A model generated the notes under the pieces. The model saw only the letters and a program-made list of their open reading frames with translations, did not search any database and had not been told where the DNA came from. Shown in pieces: positions 1 through 7,843 of a DNA stretch of 64,000 bases. Origin of the DNA: Maribellus comscasis (GTDB lineage: Bacteria > Bacteroidota > Bacteroidia > Bacteroidales > Prolixibacteraceae); contig NZ_CP046401.1 of NCBI RefSeq assembly GCF_009762775.1, positions 5,024,001 through 5,088,000 of the forward strand. The letters are read 5' to 3'. Position 1 is the first letter of the stretch; each line of letters opens with the position of its first letter. The translations under genes and the position numbers were made by a program.

Positions 1-42
1 CTCTATACGTTTAAGTTGCTGATTAAGCTTTATTGTAGACAT
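1..42 (-). CDS. Start of an unidentified gene (14 codons only)
   Basis: An ATG on the minus strand at 42-40 opens a frame (begins MSTIKLNQ) that continues off the left edge without a stop. It starts 3 bp after the stop codon of the KTSC gene at 46-267, so it would be the next gene of the same minus-strand operon. Too little is present to name a family. Its position makes it a possible further component of the SIR2-HerA cassette. Confidence 0.4.
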   Translation of the reverse strand, partial: MSTIKLNQQLKRIE

Positions 43-45
43 AAT

Positions 46-267
46 TTATTCAATTCGTTCAAAGGGAAAAACTCCTTTTATATTTCTGTGCATATATGAC
101 CCTACAGAAGGTGCGCCTAATAACTGTTCGTAAACCATTATGGGGACATTTTTATAAATGTATAAAGAGCCATTTAAAAAACGAATATACAATGTTTCGG
201 TATTTTCATCATATCCTATACTCTGTACATTGGATGATGCTACTGGCTGCATTTCTGGTAATTCCAT
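46..267 (-). CDS. KTSC-domain small protein (73 aa)
   Basis: This small cytoplasmic protein is almost entirely one KTSC domain, the fold named after the C-terminus of some lysyl-tRNA synthetases. The typical pattern is visible: SSN at about residues 11-13, IGYD at 17-20, then strands ending in LYIRF and LYIYKNVP, and a late SVGSYMHRNIK segment. KTSC domains are thought to bind nucleic acid or protein, but their role is not settled. The gene lies 9 bp downstream of the HerA gene and 3 bp before the next start, so it is surely cotranscribed. A second KTSC-like protein sits at the other end of the same cassette (3556-3780), which suggests both serve the SIR2-HerA system. The functional link is inference. 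Confidence 0.8.
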   Translation of the reverse strand: MELPEMQPVASSNVQSIGYDENTETLYIRFLNGSLYIYKNVPIMVYEQLLGAPSVGSYMHRNIKGVFPFERIE

Positions 268-276
268 AGTCTTTAA

Positions 277-2067
277 TTATTTAAATTTTTGATTTCTCCA
301 ATTTTCTACTACTTTTTCATACTCTGAGTTATCGGGTTTGTCCTTTTTCCATTGTTGGGTGACATCAGGGTCAGAACTTTTGGGTGCATTCGAAATTTTC
401 CTGAATTTAACTCTCGAAGGAATCTTAACTGCTTCACCTAAAATAAGGCCTTCCCCTGTTCTTAAACTCGGTAATAAATCAATCATATTTGATAATTCAT
501 CCTGAACAGCAGCAGAAACGTGTCCTCTATCTCCCCTGTTATTCATACGCAATGCGATTGTGGTACCACATTGACTTAATACGGTTTCATCCAATTCTGT
601 GGGGCGTTGAGTTACAAGGAGCAGGCCAACTCCGTATTTTCGGCCTTCTTTTGCAATTGTTTGGACGGTTCTTGATGAAATTGAATTCTCTCCTGATTTT
701 AAATAATTGTGCGCTTCTTCTAAAACAATTAACAGTGGTTGCTTTCTTCCACCAACATTCAATTCTTGCCCCCAAAACAATGAATCGTACATAATCTTTA
801 AAATTGAACCGGATATCGGAGTCATAATCTCAGGAGGGATTCCTGATAAATCAAGAATTGTAATTGGTTTATTATCTCCGAGCCATTCTGCAAGAAGTAA
901 ATTTAAATCCTTATCTATATTTCCTGATAAATCAGGAGATAACTCCCCAGGAGAAAATAGAAAATTATAACGTTGGTCAAGCAGCCTGTTTCGCATACCA
1001 TCAAGAAAACTCAGTATTCCTTGAGCCTGAAAGTTTAAAAATGGACTTCCTCCACCAGAACTGGCAGGTTCATATTGATTTGAAATTAACTTATCAGCGT
1101 TTCCTGCAGTTATAAGTGCCTTTGTATTTGGGTCCCTACTTACTCTAAACGTTTGCCTTTCAAAATCATCTAATTCGTACCAAAGCTGTTTGATACTAAA
1201 AGGTATAGGGCTATCTGATGTTATTGATTCAATTTTTAGTTTTACTTCTAACTTATTGGAGGTTATATATTCTATTTTTTTCTCTAACACTTTTCCTCTC
1301 ACAAAATCATATTGTTTTTCACTAAGACTTCCCGGGAATATCTTAATGAGCTCATTAAAAGGTAATGCCCAAAATGGAATATATAGTTCCGATTGATTCT
1401 TATCGGTATCTGCCCTTATTTTATATACTTTGCTATAATCTTGCAATGTTTCATTATATTCTCCGTGAGGATCTATTACTAAAATTCTGGAGCTTTTAAA
1501 ATTACTCATGGCTATAGATTCCAATAAAACGGCAACAGTATTTGATTTGCCGCTTCCGGTGGAACCTAAAATAGCGCAATGACGGGTTATAAGTTTATTT
1601 AAATCCAATTTAGCTGGCAAACTTTCAGATACGCTAATATTCCCTACTGTAATTGCTGAATTTTCATCTAAGCTTCCATAAATCACATCTAAATCGTCAA
1701 TCGTTACGATATGTACTTCATCTTCTGCTGTGGGAAATTGAGTAACACCTCTTTCAAATTTATTTATCGCTTTTTCACCAATCAGTACCATACTTAACCA
1801 TCGGGTGGTATATATCTTCTCAAAATCTTCTATTGCAAGCTTTTTTAATGAATCAGGTAAAGCATCAACCCCAATTTGCGTTACTATGCCATAAAGATTT
1901 GCATAACCTAATGGGATTTTTAAAAATGACCCCAATTGTCCTACTCTGTACAGAATCCCATCAATGATAGGCATAAGAGATTTTGTGGTTTCAAGCATTC
2001 TTACAGAAACCTGATTGCCACTAATGCTGGCAACTTTCCCAATTAATGTATCTTTATCTTGAGGCAT
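277..2067 (-). CDS. herA: HerA-family hexameric ATPase of a SIR2-HerA defence system
   Basis: This 596-residue protein belongs to the HerA/FtsK-like DUF87 family of DNA-translocating ring ATPases. An N-terminal beta-barrel region (about 1-150) precedes Walker A, GSTGSGKS, at 168-175. A DPHGEY motif lies at about 199-204, Walker B LLIVLEEAH at 445-453, and then a KEGRK segment and TQRP, typical of the HerA arginine-finger region. The start overlaps the end of the upstream SIR2 gene by 14 bp, so the two are translationally coupled. In known SIR2-HerA anti-phage systems the two proteins form a large complex in which HerA controls NAD-consuming activity of SIR2. That role is assumed here from the gene pair. 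The length matches the family. Confidence 0.9.
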   Translation of the reverse strand: MPQDKDTLIGKVASISGNQVSVRMLETTKSLMPIIDGILYRVGQLGSFLKIPLGYANLYGIVTQIGVDALPDSLKKLAIEDFEKIYTTRWLSMVLIGEKAINKFERGVTQFPTAEDEVHIVTIDDLDVIYGSLDENSAITVGNISVSESLPAKLDLNKLITRHCAILGSTGSGKSNTVAVLLESIAMSNFKSSRILVIDPHGEYNETLQDYSKVYKIRADTDKNQSELYIPFWALPFNELIKIFPGSLSEKQYDFVRGKVLEKKIEYITSNKLEVKLKIESITSDSPIPFSIKQLWYELDDFERQTFRVSRDPNTKALITAGNADKLISNQYEPASSGGGSPFLNFQAQGILSFLDGMRNRLLDQRYNFLFSPGELSPDLSGNIDKDLNLLLAEWLGDNKPITILDLSGIPPEIMTPISGSILKIMYDSLFWGQELNVGGRKQPLLIVLEEAHNYLKSGENSISSRTVQTIAKEGRKYGVGLLLVTQRPTELDETVLSQCGTTIALRMNNRGDRGHVSAAVQDELSNMIDLLPSLRTGEGLILGEAVKIPSRVKFRKISNAPKSSDPDVTQQWKKDKPDNSEYEKVVENWRNQKFK

Positions 2068-3529
2068 TTTTTCTCCCTATTTTCTTTATGTAATCTTCTG
2101 AATTTAAATTTTGTAGAAAATTAATAAAGTATGAAAAATCTGATAGTTTAAATTCACCTTCTCCGTTCCAATCTTTGTGATAATCAATAGTATAAATTAT
2201 ATCTTTCTCCACATCAGAAAACGGAGCATCAAATTTGTATTTTTTCAATTCTTCTTGATAATCTTTAGATAAAATACCTTTCTCATCAATAATGGAATTT
2301 GTCTTCAAACTTTCCCATAACTTTTTAGAATTGTCATAATCGATTGATTTAATTCTTGTAAAAGCATTTTTGGGTAAATATCCCTCTTCAGAATATTTAT
2401 CCTCAAAAAACAAATCTAACAACACAGCATCTTCATCTTCCCGAATACGACTTTTCAGTTTCCAAATACCATATTTGCCTCCAATTATCGCACTATTCAT
2501 TCCATATACTGATAATTTTCTGTTAGATAGAGCAATTTTCTTTATTTCACAGTCATCATCAAGCCCATAAAAGGTTTCACCTTCCTTTCGATATTTATCA
2601 TAATAGAAAACAACCAAGTGGGATGTATTAGATTTTTCCAGTGCAGTGTTTAGAACATCATTTATGTGGTAATCCCCAAAAGAATAACCACAAACGAATA
2701 GAACTCCATCATCCTTCTTAATGAAATTTGAAAGTCTATCCATAAAACTTACATATGGCTGTTTCTTCGAGTTATCATACTTTAGAAATGATGGATAGAC
2801 CATTATATTACTATCATCTGGGAGTGTCCTTGTTATTTTCCTCGAATTCTCATCATATTCCCAGCCAAGTGAACCATGAAGTTTCCACAATTTAGTTATC
2901 ATTGGCAAAAATTGTAAATCTTCAACAGAAGAGGAGAAAAAAAATGGATAGTAACTACCAATGAACCCATCATAATAAGGAACATCATTATGTTCCAATC
3001 CTATTTCAAAAAGATAATCGTAATTTGTCGTAAAAATTTCAACTGCTTCTTTTCGTCCAGCATTCTTTATCCATAATGCAAAATCACCGTGAGTAAAGTT
3101 ATCCATGTAATCACTCTTTTGTTTATGGACAGAAACTATCGTTTTAATTTTATCTTCAATTTGTTTTTTTAATTCGGCCCACGCTGCTTTATCCAGACCG
3201 CATAATGACTCACCCCCGACAATAATGTGTTTTTGAGTAATATTTGATAGCAGATGTTCTATCGTGGGTTCGAGATTATCATTTTTTAGTTCTATTTGAA
3301 TTTTTTCAAGAGCTGTTTTGAAGAGAGAAGATTTTGAGCTAATTTCATTTACAATATCTTCCGTCATTTTCAGAATTCCAGGTACTCTTGATTTTTCAGA
3401 AGCTCCATTTTTTACTGCATATGAAGTACCTGCGCCAAATAAGAATCCAATTCTTTTTGAATCTGATATAAAAATCTGCTGTAAGCCTCTCACATATTCT
3501 CTAGGGTCGAAGTAGTTAATATCTGACAT
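2054..3529 (-). CDS. SIR2-like NADase effector of a SIR2-HerA defence system
   Basis: This 491-residue protein has an N-terminal SIR2_2-type Rossmann domain. Visible motifs are GAGTS at 32-36 (nucleotide loop), TTNYD at 167-171 (active-site Asn169), KLHGS at 216-220 (catalytic His218) and GYSFGD at 281-286, so the catalytic set looks intact. In characterised defence SIR2 proteins this domain hydrolyses NAD+ when phage infection is sensed, causing abortive infection. The C-terminal ~190 residues are not a family I recognise. It lies between the KTSC-like gene upstream (27 bp gap) and herA downstream (14 bp overlap). NADase activity is inferred from motifs only. Confidence 0.88.
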   Translation of the reverse strand: MSDINYFDPREYVRGLQQIFISDSKRIGFLFGAGTSYAVKNGASEKSRVPGILKMTEDIVNEISSKSSLFKTALEKIQIELKNDNLEPTIEHLLSNITQKHIIVGGESLCGLDKAAWAELKKQIEDKIKTIVSVHKQKSDYMDNFTHGDFALWIKNAGRKEAVEIFTTNYDYLFEIGLEHNDVPYYDGFIGSYYPFFFSSSVEDLQFLPMITKLWKLHGSLGWEYDENSRKITRTLPDDSNIMVYPSFLKYDNSKKQPYVSFMDRLSNFIKKDDGVLFVCGYSFGDYHINDVLNTALEKSNTSHLVVFYYDKYRKEGETFYGLDDDCEIKKIALSNRKLSVYGMNSAIIGGKYGIWKLKSRIREDEDAVLLDLFFEDKYSEEGYLPKNAFTRIKSIDYDNSKKLWESLKTNSIIDEKGILSKDYQEELKKYKFDAPFSDVEKDIIYTIDYHKDWNGEGEFKLSDFSYFINFLQNLNSEDYIKKIGRKNASR

Positions 3530-3555
3530 GGGTTTAATTGTTTAGAAAAAATATT

Positions 3556-3780
3556 TTAATGTTTGGACGCATATTTATTTTTCACATGTAGATTGATATA
3601 CTGGTTCAACCCACTTCCTCTTTGCGCAAGACTTTTCATTTTTTCAATATGATATTGCCCTGCACTTTCATAAGTGTATGTATATACCTTTCTATCCTTA
3701 AATCTTACTTTTATAAAATCACTGCCTATTTCATATGCATCAATACCAGAATCTCTTCCCAAATTTCTATAACGTTCCAT
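3556..3780 (-). CDS. KTSC-like small protein upstream of SIR2
   Basis: This 74-residue protein has the strand pattern of a KTSC domain: IGSDFIKVRFKDRKVYTYTY, followed by a helical AGQYHIEKM segment and GLNQYINLHVK. It resembles the KTSC protein at 46-267 in layout but is clearly divergent in sequence, so it is not a recent duplicate. It starts 3 bp after the XRE regulator stop and ends 26 bp before the SIR2 start, in the same orientation. Its function is unknown; an accessory, inhibitor or sensor subunit of the cassette is a reasonable guess. Confidence 0.7.
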   Translation of the reverse strand: MERYRNLGRDSGIDAYEIGSDFIKVRFKDRKVYTYTYESAGQYHIEKMKSLAQRGSGLNQYINLHVKNKYASKH

Positions 3781-3783
3781 AAG

Positions 3784-4002
3784 CTATATTTTTTTATTTG
3801 AAACAAGTAATTCTCTTACATCGACCTCCAGTGTTTCAGCTATCCTGAAAAGTGATTCCATCGTAGGTTGAACCTCATTAGTACACCATTTTGAGACGGT
3901 AGTACGATTTACCTGAAGTTCAGAGGCTAACCACAAGTTTGTTTTTCCCTGCTCTGCCAGTACTGCTTTAATCCTATTGTAAACTCGCTTCTCCTTAACC
4001 AC
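3784..4002 (-). CDS. XRE-type helix-turn-helix regulator (72 aa)
   Basis: This is a compact Cro/C1-type DNA-binding protein. The helix-turn-helix spans about residues 22-42 (LWLASELQVNRTTVSKW) and is followed by the typical PTMESLFRIAETLEVDVREL continuation. It is the first gene of the minus-strand cassette KTSC-like, SIR2, HerA, KTSC, so it probably autoregulates that operon. The 190 bp upstream (4003-4192) separate it from mobC and must hold the promoter, but I could not assign a convincing -7 box there. Confidence 0.85.
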   Translation of the reverse strand: MVKEKRVYNRIKAVLAEQGKTNLWLASELQVNRTTVSKWCTNEVQPTMESLFRIAETLEVDVRELLVSNKKI

Positions 4003-4192
4003 TTTTAAAGTATCTTTTGCTATTAAAGCAGCAATATAAGCATATTTTTCATAAACGGATTCAAAAAGAATTTGTAATTATTTATTTAAAACTAATTCAA
4101 TGTTTTAGATGATGTGGGCGGGGTACAATATACAATTAGAATTATAGGGAGAGTTGTCGTTTCAAAAAAAATAATTCTGAATCATCTTTTAA
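4003..4192. other. Spacer between mobC and the defence cassette
   Basis: This AT-rich gap follows the mobC stop and precedes the XRE gene on the same strand. It presumably contains the end of the mob transcript and the cassette promoter. No strong hairpin terminator, tRNA or ORF is visible. A short GC-rich island (GGGCGGGG near 4115) interrupts the AT-rich sequence. Confidence 0.4.
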
Positions 4193-6202
4193 TCATTCCT
4201 TTTGTGGCAACAAAAAAGAAAGCGCAGGATCATTTTTTATCCTTTCCAGTTCAACTGTAACAATCTGCCTTGTTTCTTCTTTGATGCGGTTATAGTTGTC
4301 CTGAATCATTTCCTTCATGTGGTTAACGCCTCTTTCGTCCACAAAATTGGTGATTACCGGAATCTGCTTGTATCCTTTGGTTTCGGCGGCAACCCTTGAA
4401 CTGTCCACTACAATTTCAGCATGGAAAATCTTTTGCTCGATGCGTTCATCAAAATTGTCGGCAACCGCCCCAACAAACATTCCCTGTGTAAGCGTGGAAA
4501 TTTTGCTGGCCGGGATAAGGCTATCCAACTGGGTGCTGATAGAAGTTGATTTATCGTTTCGGTTGATGGTCATTGACTGGCGTTTCTGCAAAATCTTTCC
4601 GAAACGTTCAGACAGGTTTTTAGCTGTATCTCCTACAACCTGGCCTGAGAAAATATTACCTACTGTATTCATGACTACGGCAGCTTCCTTATCGCCATAA
4701 TCACGTTTTAACTGCGAAAAATCCTGAAAACCGAGTAATACCGCCACCTTATTACTTCGAGCTGTGGCAATAAGGTTATCCAGACCTTTGAAATAAATGG
4801 TTGGTAACTCATCGATGATAACCGAGCTTTTTAGTTGCCCTTTTTTATTGATAAGTTTTACGATACGGCTGTTGTAAAGGCCAAGCGCCGCACCGTAAAT
4901 ATTCTGACGGTCGGGATTGTTGCCCACAACCAATACTTTCGGGTCGTCAGGATTATTAATGTCCAGCGTAAATTCATCACCCGACATTACCCAATAAAGT
5001 TGCGGAGAAATCATTCTCGAAAGCGGGATTTTAGCCGATGCTATTTGCCCCTGCAACTGGTCCTGCGCCCCCGACATCCAGGCATCCATAAAAGGGGAAA
5101 GGTAGTTCTCCAGTTCTGGATAACTTGTCAGGATCGGGAAAATATCTTCATACCGCTTGTTCAAAAACTCGATTGCATGGGGGAACGTGCAATACCGGCC
5201 TTCCTTATATATACGCAAATACCAAATAATGGCTGCAAATAGGATAATCGGTGATTCCACAAAAAAGTCGCCCTGCTTTTGTACCCATGTCCGGTTCAGG
5301 TTCAGCATGATGGTATAAGCGCTTTCGTATGCATCGGAAATATCGCTCATAAATGAAGGATTAATGGGGTTGCACCGGTGCGAACATGCCGGGTCATCGA
5401 AATTGATTACATAAAATGTCGGCACTTTTTTGTATCCACGCTGGTTCTTCAACAGGTGGTTATAGGCAATCATCGAGAGGTCGGGGAACTTGAAATCGTA
5501 GATATACTGCGAATATCCTTTTTCTATTTGCTGCTTTATGAATTGATTGATTACCGCGTAACTTTTCCCGGAGCCGGGCGTTCCCAACACAATACCTGCC
5601 CGGAACGGGTTTACAACATTAATCCAGCCGTTATTCCATTTCTTTTTGTAATAGAAACGGGTCGGCAGGTTCACAGAATATTCATTTTTAATCAGGCGTG
5701 TTTCCTGCATAAAAGATTCGTTTTCGGTATTGAAAACATCATCCATCATGTTGTTTTTTAAAAGACGGCTCATCCAAACGCCACCAGCCAGCAGGCAAAG
5801 ATAACCGAAAGCCATTGTAAAAATGTAGAAAGCTGTTTTGGCAACTAATGGTAACGGCAAATCCAGCAGCCACCAGTTGAAAAAGAAAAAAACAGAGCCG
5901 ACAAATAGAAATGTGATAATCTTGCTCCAAGTGATTTTTTCCTGCTTAACGCCTTTTGTTCCGAGACAGGATAAAGCCAGAAACACCACTGAGAAAAGTT
6001 TTGTGTAAAAGATGTTGCCAAATAGTTTAGCGGTGCGGTTGAAATTAAGGAGTATTTTATCTACTACACCGATATCGATACCCCATTCCACCATCGACTG
6101 GTAACAAAACCAGTAAATATTTATGACCACAAACAAAATACTCAGTGCCCGCATAAAATCCATGATTTTAGCCAGTGCTCTCAAATCGTCTTCTTGTTGC
6201 AT
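4193..6202 (-). CDS. mobC: MobC, type IV coupling protein (TraG/VirD4-like)
   Basis: This 669-residue inner-membrane ATPase couples the relaxase-DNA complex to the conjugation pore. The N-terminus has four hydrophobic segments (about 18-38, 66-81, 92-112 and 120-148). Walker A GTPGSGKS is at 207-214. Walker B, SSVIIDELPTIYF, lies near residue 460 and is followed by the LDNLIATARSNKVAVLLGFQDFSQL region typical of TraM-recognition/TraG proteins. It matches Bacteroidota ICE MobC (YWFCY_domain type) in length and order. It is normally directly downstream of mobB, but here a plus-strand ATPase gene separates them. Confidence 0.92.
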   Translation of the reverse strand: MQQEDDLRALAKIMDFMRALSILFVVINIYWFCYQSMVEWGIDIGVVDKILLNFNRTAKLFGNIFYTKLFSVVFLALSCLGTKGVKQEKITWSKIITFLFVGSVFFFFNWWLLDLPLPLVAKTAFYIFTMAFGYLCLLAGGVWMSRLLKNNMMDDVFNTENESFMQETRLIKNEYSVNLPTRFYYKKKWNNGWINVVNPFRAGIVLGTPGSGKSYAVINQFIKQQIEKGYSQYIYDFKFPDLSMIAYNHLLKNQRGYKKVPTFYVINFDDPACSHRCNPINPSFMSDISDAYESAYTIMLNLNRTWVQKQGDFFVESPIILFAAIIWYLRIYKEGRYCTFPHAIEFLNKRYEDIFPILTSYPELENYLSPFMDAWMSGAQDQLQGQIASAKIPLSRMISPQLYWVMSGDEFTLDINNPDDPKVLVVGNNPDRQNIYGAALGLYNSRIVKLINKKGQLKSSVIIDELPTIYFKGLDNLIATARSNKVAVLLGFQDFSQLKRDYGDKEAAVVMNTVGNIFSGQVVGDTAKNLSERFGKILQKRQSMTINRNDKSTSISTQLDSLIPASKISTLTQGMFVGAVADNFDERIEQKIFHAEIVVDSSRVAAETKGYKQIPVITNFVDERGVNHMKEMIQDNYNRIKEETRQIVTVELERIKNDPALSFLLPQKE

Positions 6203-6337
6203 AATACTTCGCTTTTAGATGTTTGGGAAGCGAAAGTAGAAAGCCAAATATGGGAAAAACCTGATTTGAAAATACTGGCAGCTTGTGGCGTAGTAATGGC
6301 AGCATGGGGCAAGGAAGTGTGGTTGAAGAAATGTATT

Positions 6338-6397
6338 TCAATTTTATCTTGATAAAAATGTATTGAAATCTCAATTTTATCCTGATAAAAGTGTATT
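6338..6397. promoter_or_regulatory. Twin palindromic operator-like repeats upstream of AAA_14 gene
   Basis: A 27-bp unit (TCAATTTTATCyTGATAAAA...) occurs twice, at 6338 and 6371, exactly 33 bp apart with two mismatches. Each copy contains the palindrome TTTTATC-N2-GATAAAA (6342-6357 and 6375-6390). The 33-bp spacing is about three helical turns, so a dimeric repressor could bind both on one face of the DNA. The second copy ends about 23 bp before the start of the ATPase gene. Operator function is inference. Confidence 0.6.
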
Positions 6398-6413
6398 TTT
6401 ACATCAAATTTAA

Positions 6414-7721
6414 ATGGATAAATGTATGTACCGGGAATCAATTGTCAGCTTAAAAAAATGGAAAGAAGATAAATTCCGTAAACCGCTTATTGTAAGAGGC
6501 GCCCGACAGGTAGGGAAAACATGGCTTTTACAGGAGTTTGGCCGTACCTCCTATGACAAACTCGTCTATGTAAATTTTGAAGAAACCCCGGCATTGCAGA
6601 ATATTTTTTCCAATGATTTTGACATTGAGCGAATCATCACGGTACTTCAAATACAGGCTCAAACAACGATAACAGCAGAAGATACACTGATTGTTCTTGA
6701 TGAGATACAGTCGGCGGAACGCGGGGTGACTTCCCTGAAATATTTTTGTGAAAACGCCCCACAATACCATATAATTGCTGCCGGTTCACTGCTTGGGATG
6801 GGATTGCACAGCCAGGTCTCGTTTCCGGTTGGCAAGGTCGATTTCCTGGACTTACGCCCACTTTCGTTTTATGAATTCCTGCTTTCATTGAATGAATCGG
6901 CGCTGGTCGATGCGTTAAAGGCGAAGAACTGGGGCGTCATTTCCATCTTTACCGAAAAACTGAAAGAATATCTACGTTATTACTTCTACGTGGGGGGAAT
7001 GCCAGAAGTCGTGTCTGCTTTTGTCCAGACCCGCGACTGGCAATTAGTCCGCCGGATTCAAAGCAGGATACTTAACTCGTATGAAGGTGATTTTTCAAAA
7101 CATGCGCCCAATGAGACCGTTCCCCGGATCCGGATGGTTTGGCAAAGTATCCCTTCGCAACTGGCCAAAGAGAATAAAAAATTTGTGTACGGGGTTATCA
7201 GGGAAGGCGCCCGTGCCAAAGATTTTGAGTTGGCCATCCAGTGGTTGGTGGATTGCGGCTTGCTGCTAAAAAGCCACCGGGTATCAAAACCGGGAATCCC
7301 GCTGGCAGCATACCAGGAAATTTCCGTATTCAAATTATTCCTGCACGATGTCGGCTTACTTGGCGCCATGGCAGGACTGGATGTACGGACAATTATTGAA
7401 GGCGATGAAATCTTTACCGAGTTCAAAGGCGCCCTCACCGAGCAGTACGTGATGCAACAACTGCGTTTGAACAGCGAACGGTATATCGGTTACTGGACAA
7501 ACGAAAGGAGCACTTCCGAAGTTGATTTTGTCATTCAGGAAGAAGGAAAGGTCATCCCGGTTGAAGTAAAGTCGGGTGAAAACCTGAAAGCGAGAAGCTT
7601 CCGGCTGTTTTGCGAAAAATACAAACCTTCAAAGGCTATCCGGACATCATTAACCAATTATAAGGAAGAAGAGTGGATGATAAATGTTCCATTATATGCC
7701 ATTGGGGAAGGGAATTTGTAA
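6414..7721 (+). CDS. AAA_14/DUF4143 ATP-binding protein inserted in the mob operon
   Basis: This 435-residue protein has an N-terminal AAA_14 P-loop (GARQVGKT at 29-36), a Walker B-like LIVLDEIQ segment and a DUF4143 C-terminal part. The end contains SEVDFVI followed by IPVEVKSG, the D...ExK pattern of a PD-(D/E)XK nuclease-like fold. The family is widespread, often horizontally moved, and its function is unclear. An alternative start is Met5. It is on the opposite strand to mobB and mobC, which flank it, is preceded by twin palindromes and followed by a long inverted repeat. It therefore looks like an independent moron dropped into the mobilisation operon. Confidence 0.85.
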   Translation: MDKCMYRESIVSLKKWKEDKFRKPLIVRGARQVGKTWLLQEFGRTSYDKLVYVNFEETPALQNIFSNDFDIERIITVLQIQAQTTITAEDTLIVLDEIQSAERGVTSLKYFCENAPQYHIIAAGSLLGMGLHSQVSFPVGKVDFLDLRPLSFYEFLLSLNESALVDALKAKNWGVISIFTEKLKEYLRYYFYVGGMPEVVSAFVQTRDWQLVRRIQSRILNSYEGDFSKHAPNETVPRIRMVWQSIPSQLAKENKKFVYGVIREGARAKDFELAIQWLVDCGLLLKSHRVSKPGIPLAAYQEISVFKLFLHDVGLLGAMAGLDVRTIIEGDEIFTEFKGALTEQYVMQQLRLNSERYIGYWTNERSTSEVDFVIQEEGKVIPVEVKSGENLKARSFRLFCEKYKPSKAIRTSLTNYKEEEWMINVPLYAIGEGNL

Positions 7722-7747
7722 ACAGCTCACAAAAAATGAAGATTTCG

Positions 7748-7826
7748 GGATATTTGGTTTATTTTTTCTTGTAGAAATGCACTTGAAGTACAGAAATACT
7801 CAAAAATATAAACCAAAAACAATATC
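7748..7826. terminator. Long inverted repeat between convergent AAA_14 and mobB genes
   Basis: TTGGTTTAT (7754-7762) pairs with ATAAACCAA (7808-7816). The arms extend outward through GGATAT/ATATCC with a small bulge and inward through T-rich and A-rich runs. It sits between convergent genes, so it could act as a bidirectional terminator, although the loop (about 45 nt) is long. It could also mark the edge of the inserted ATPase gene. Confidence 0.5.
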
Positions 7827-7843
7827 CGATTGAGATATCTTAT

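Noticed and set aside
6168..6441. Minus-strand open frames upstream of mobC
   Set aside because: They cover the AT-rich twin palindromes, have odd composition and overlap the start of mobC in another frame.
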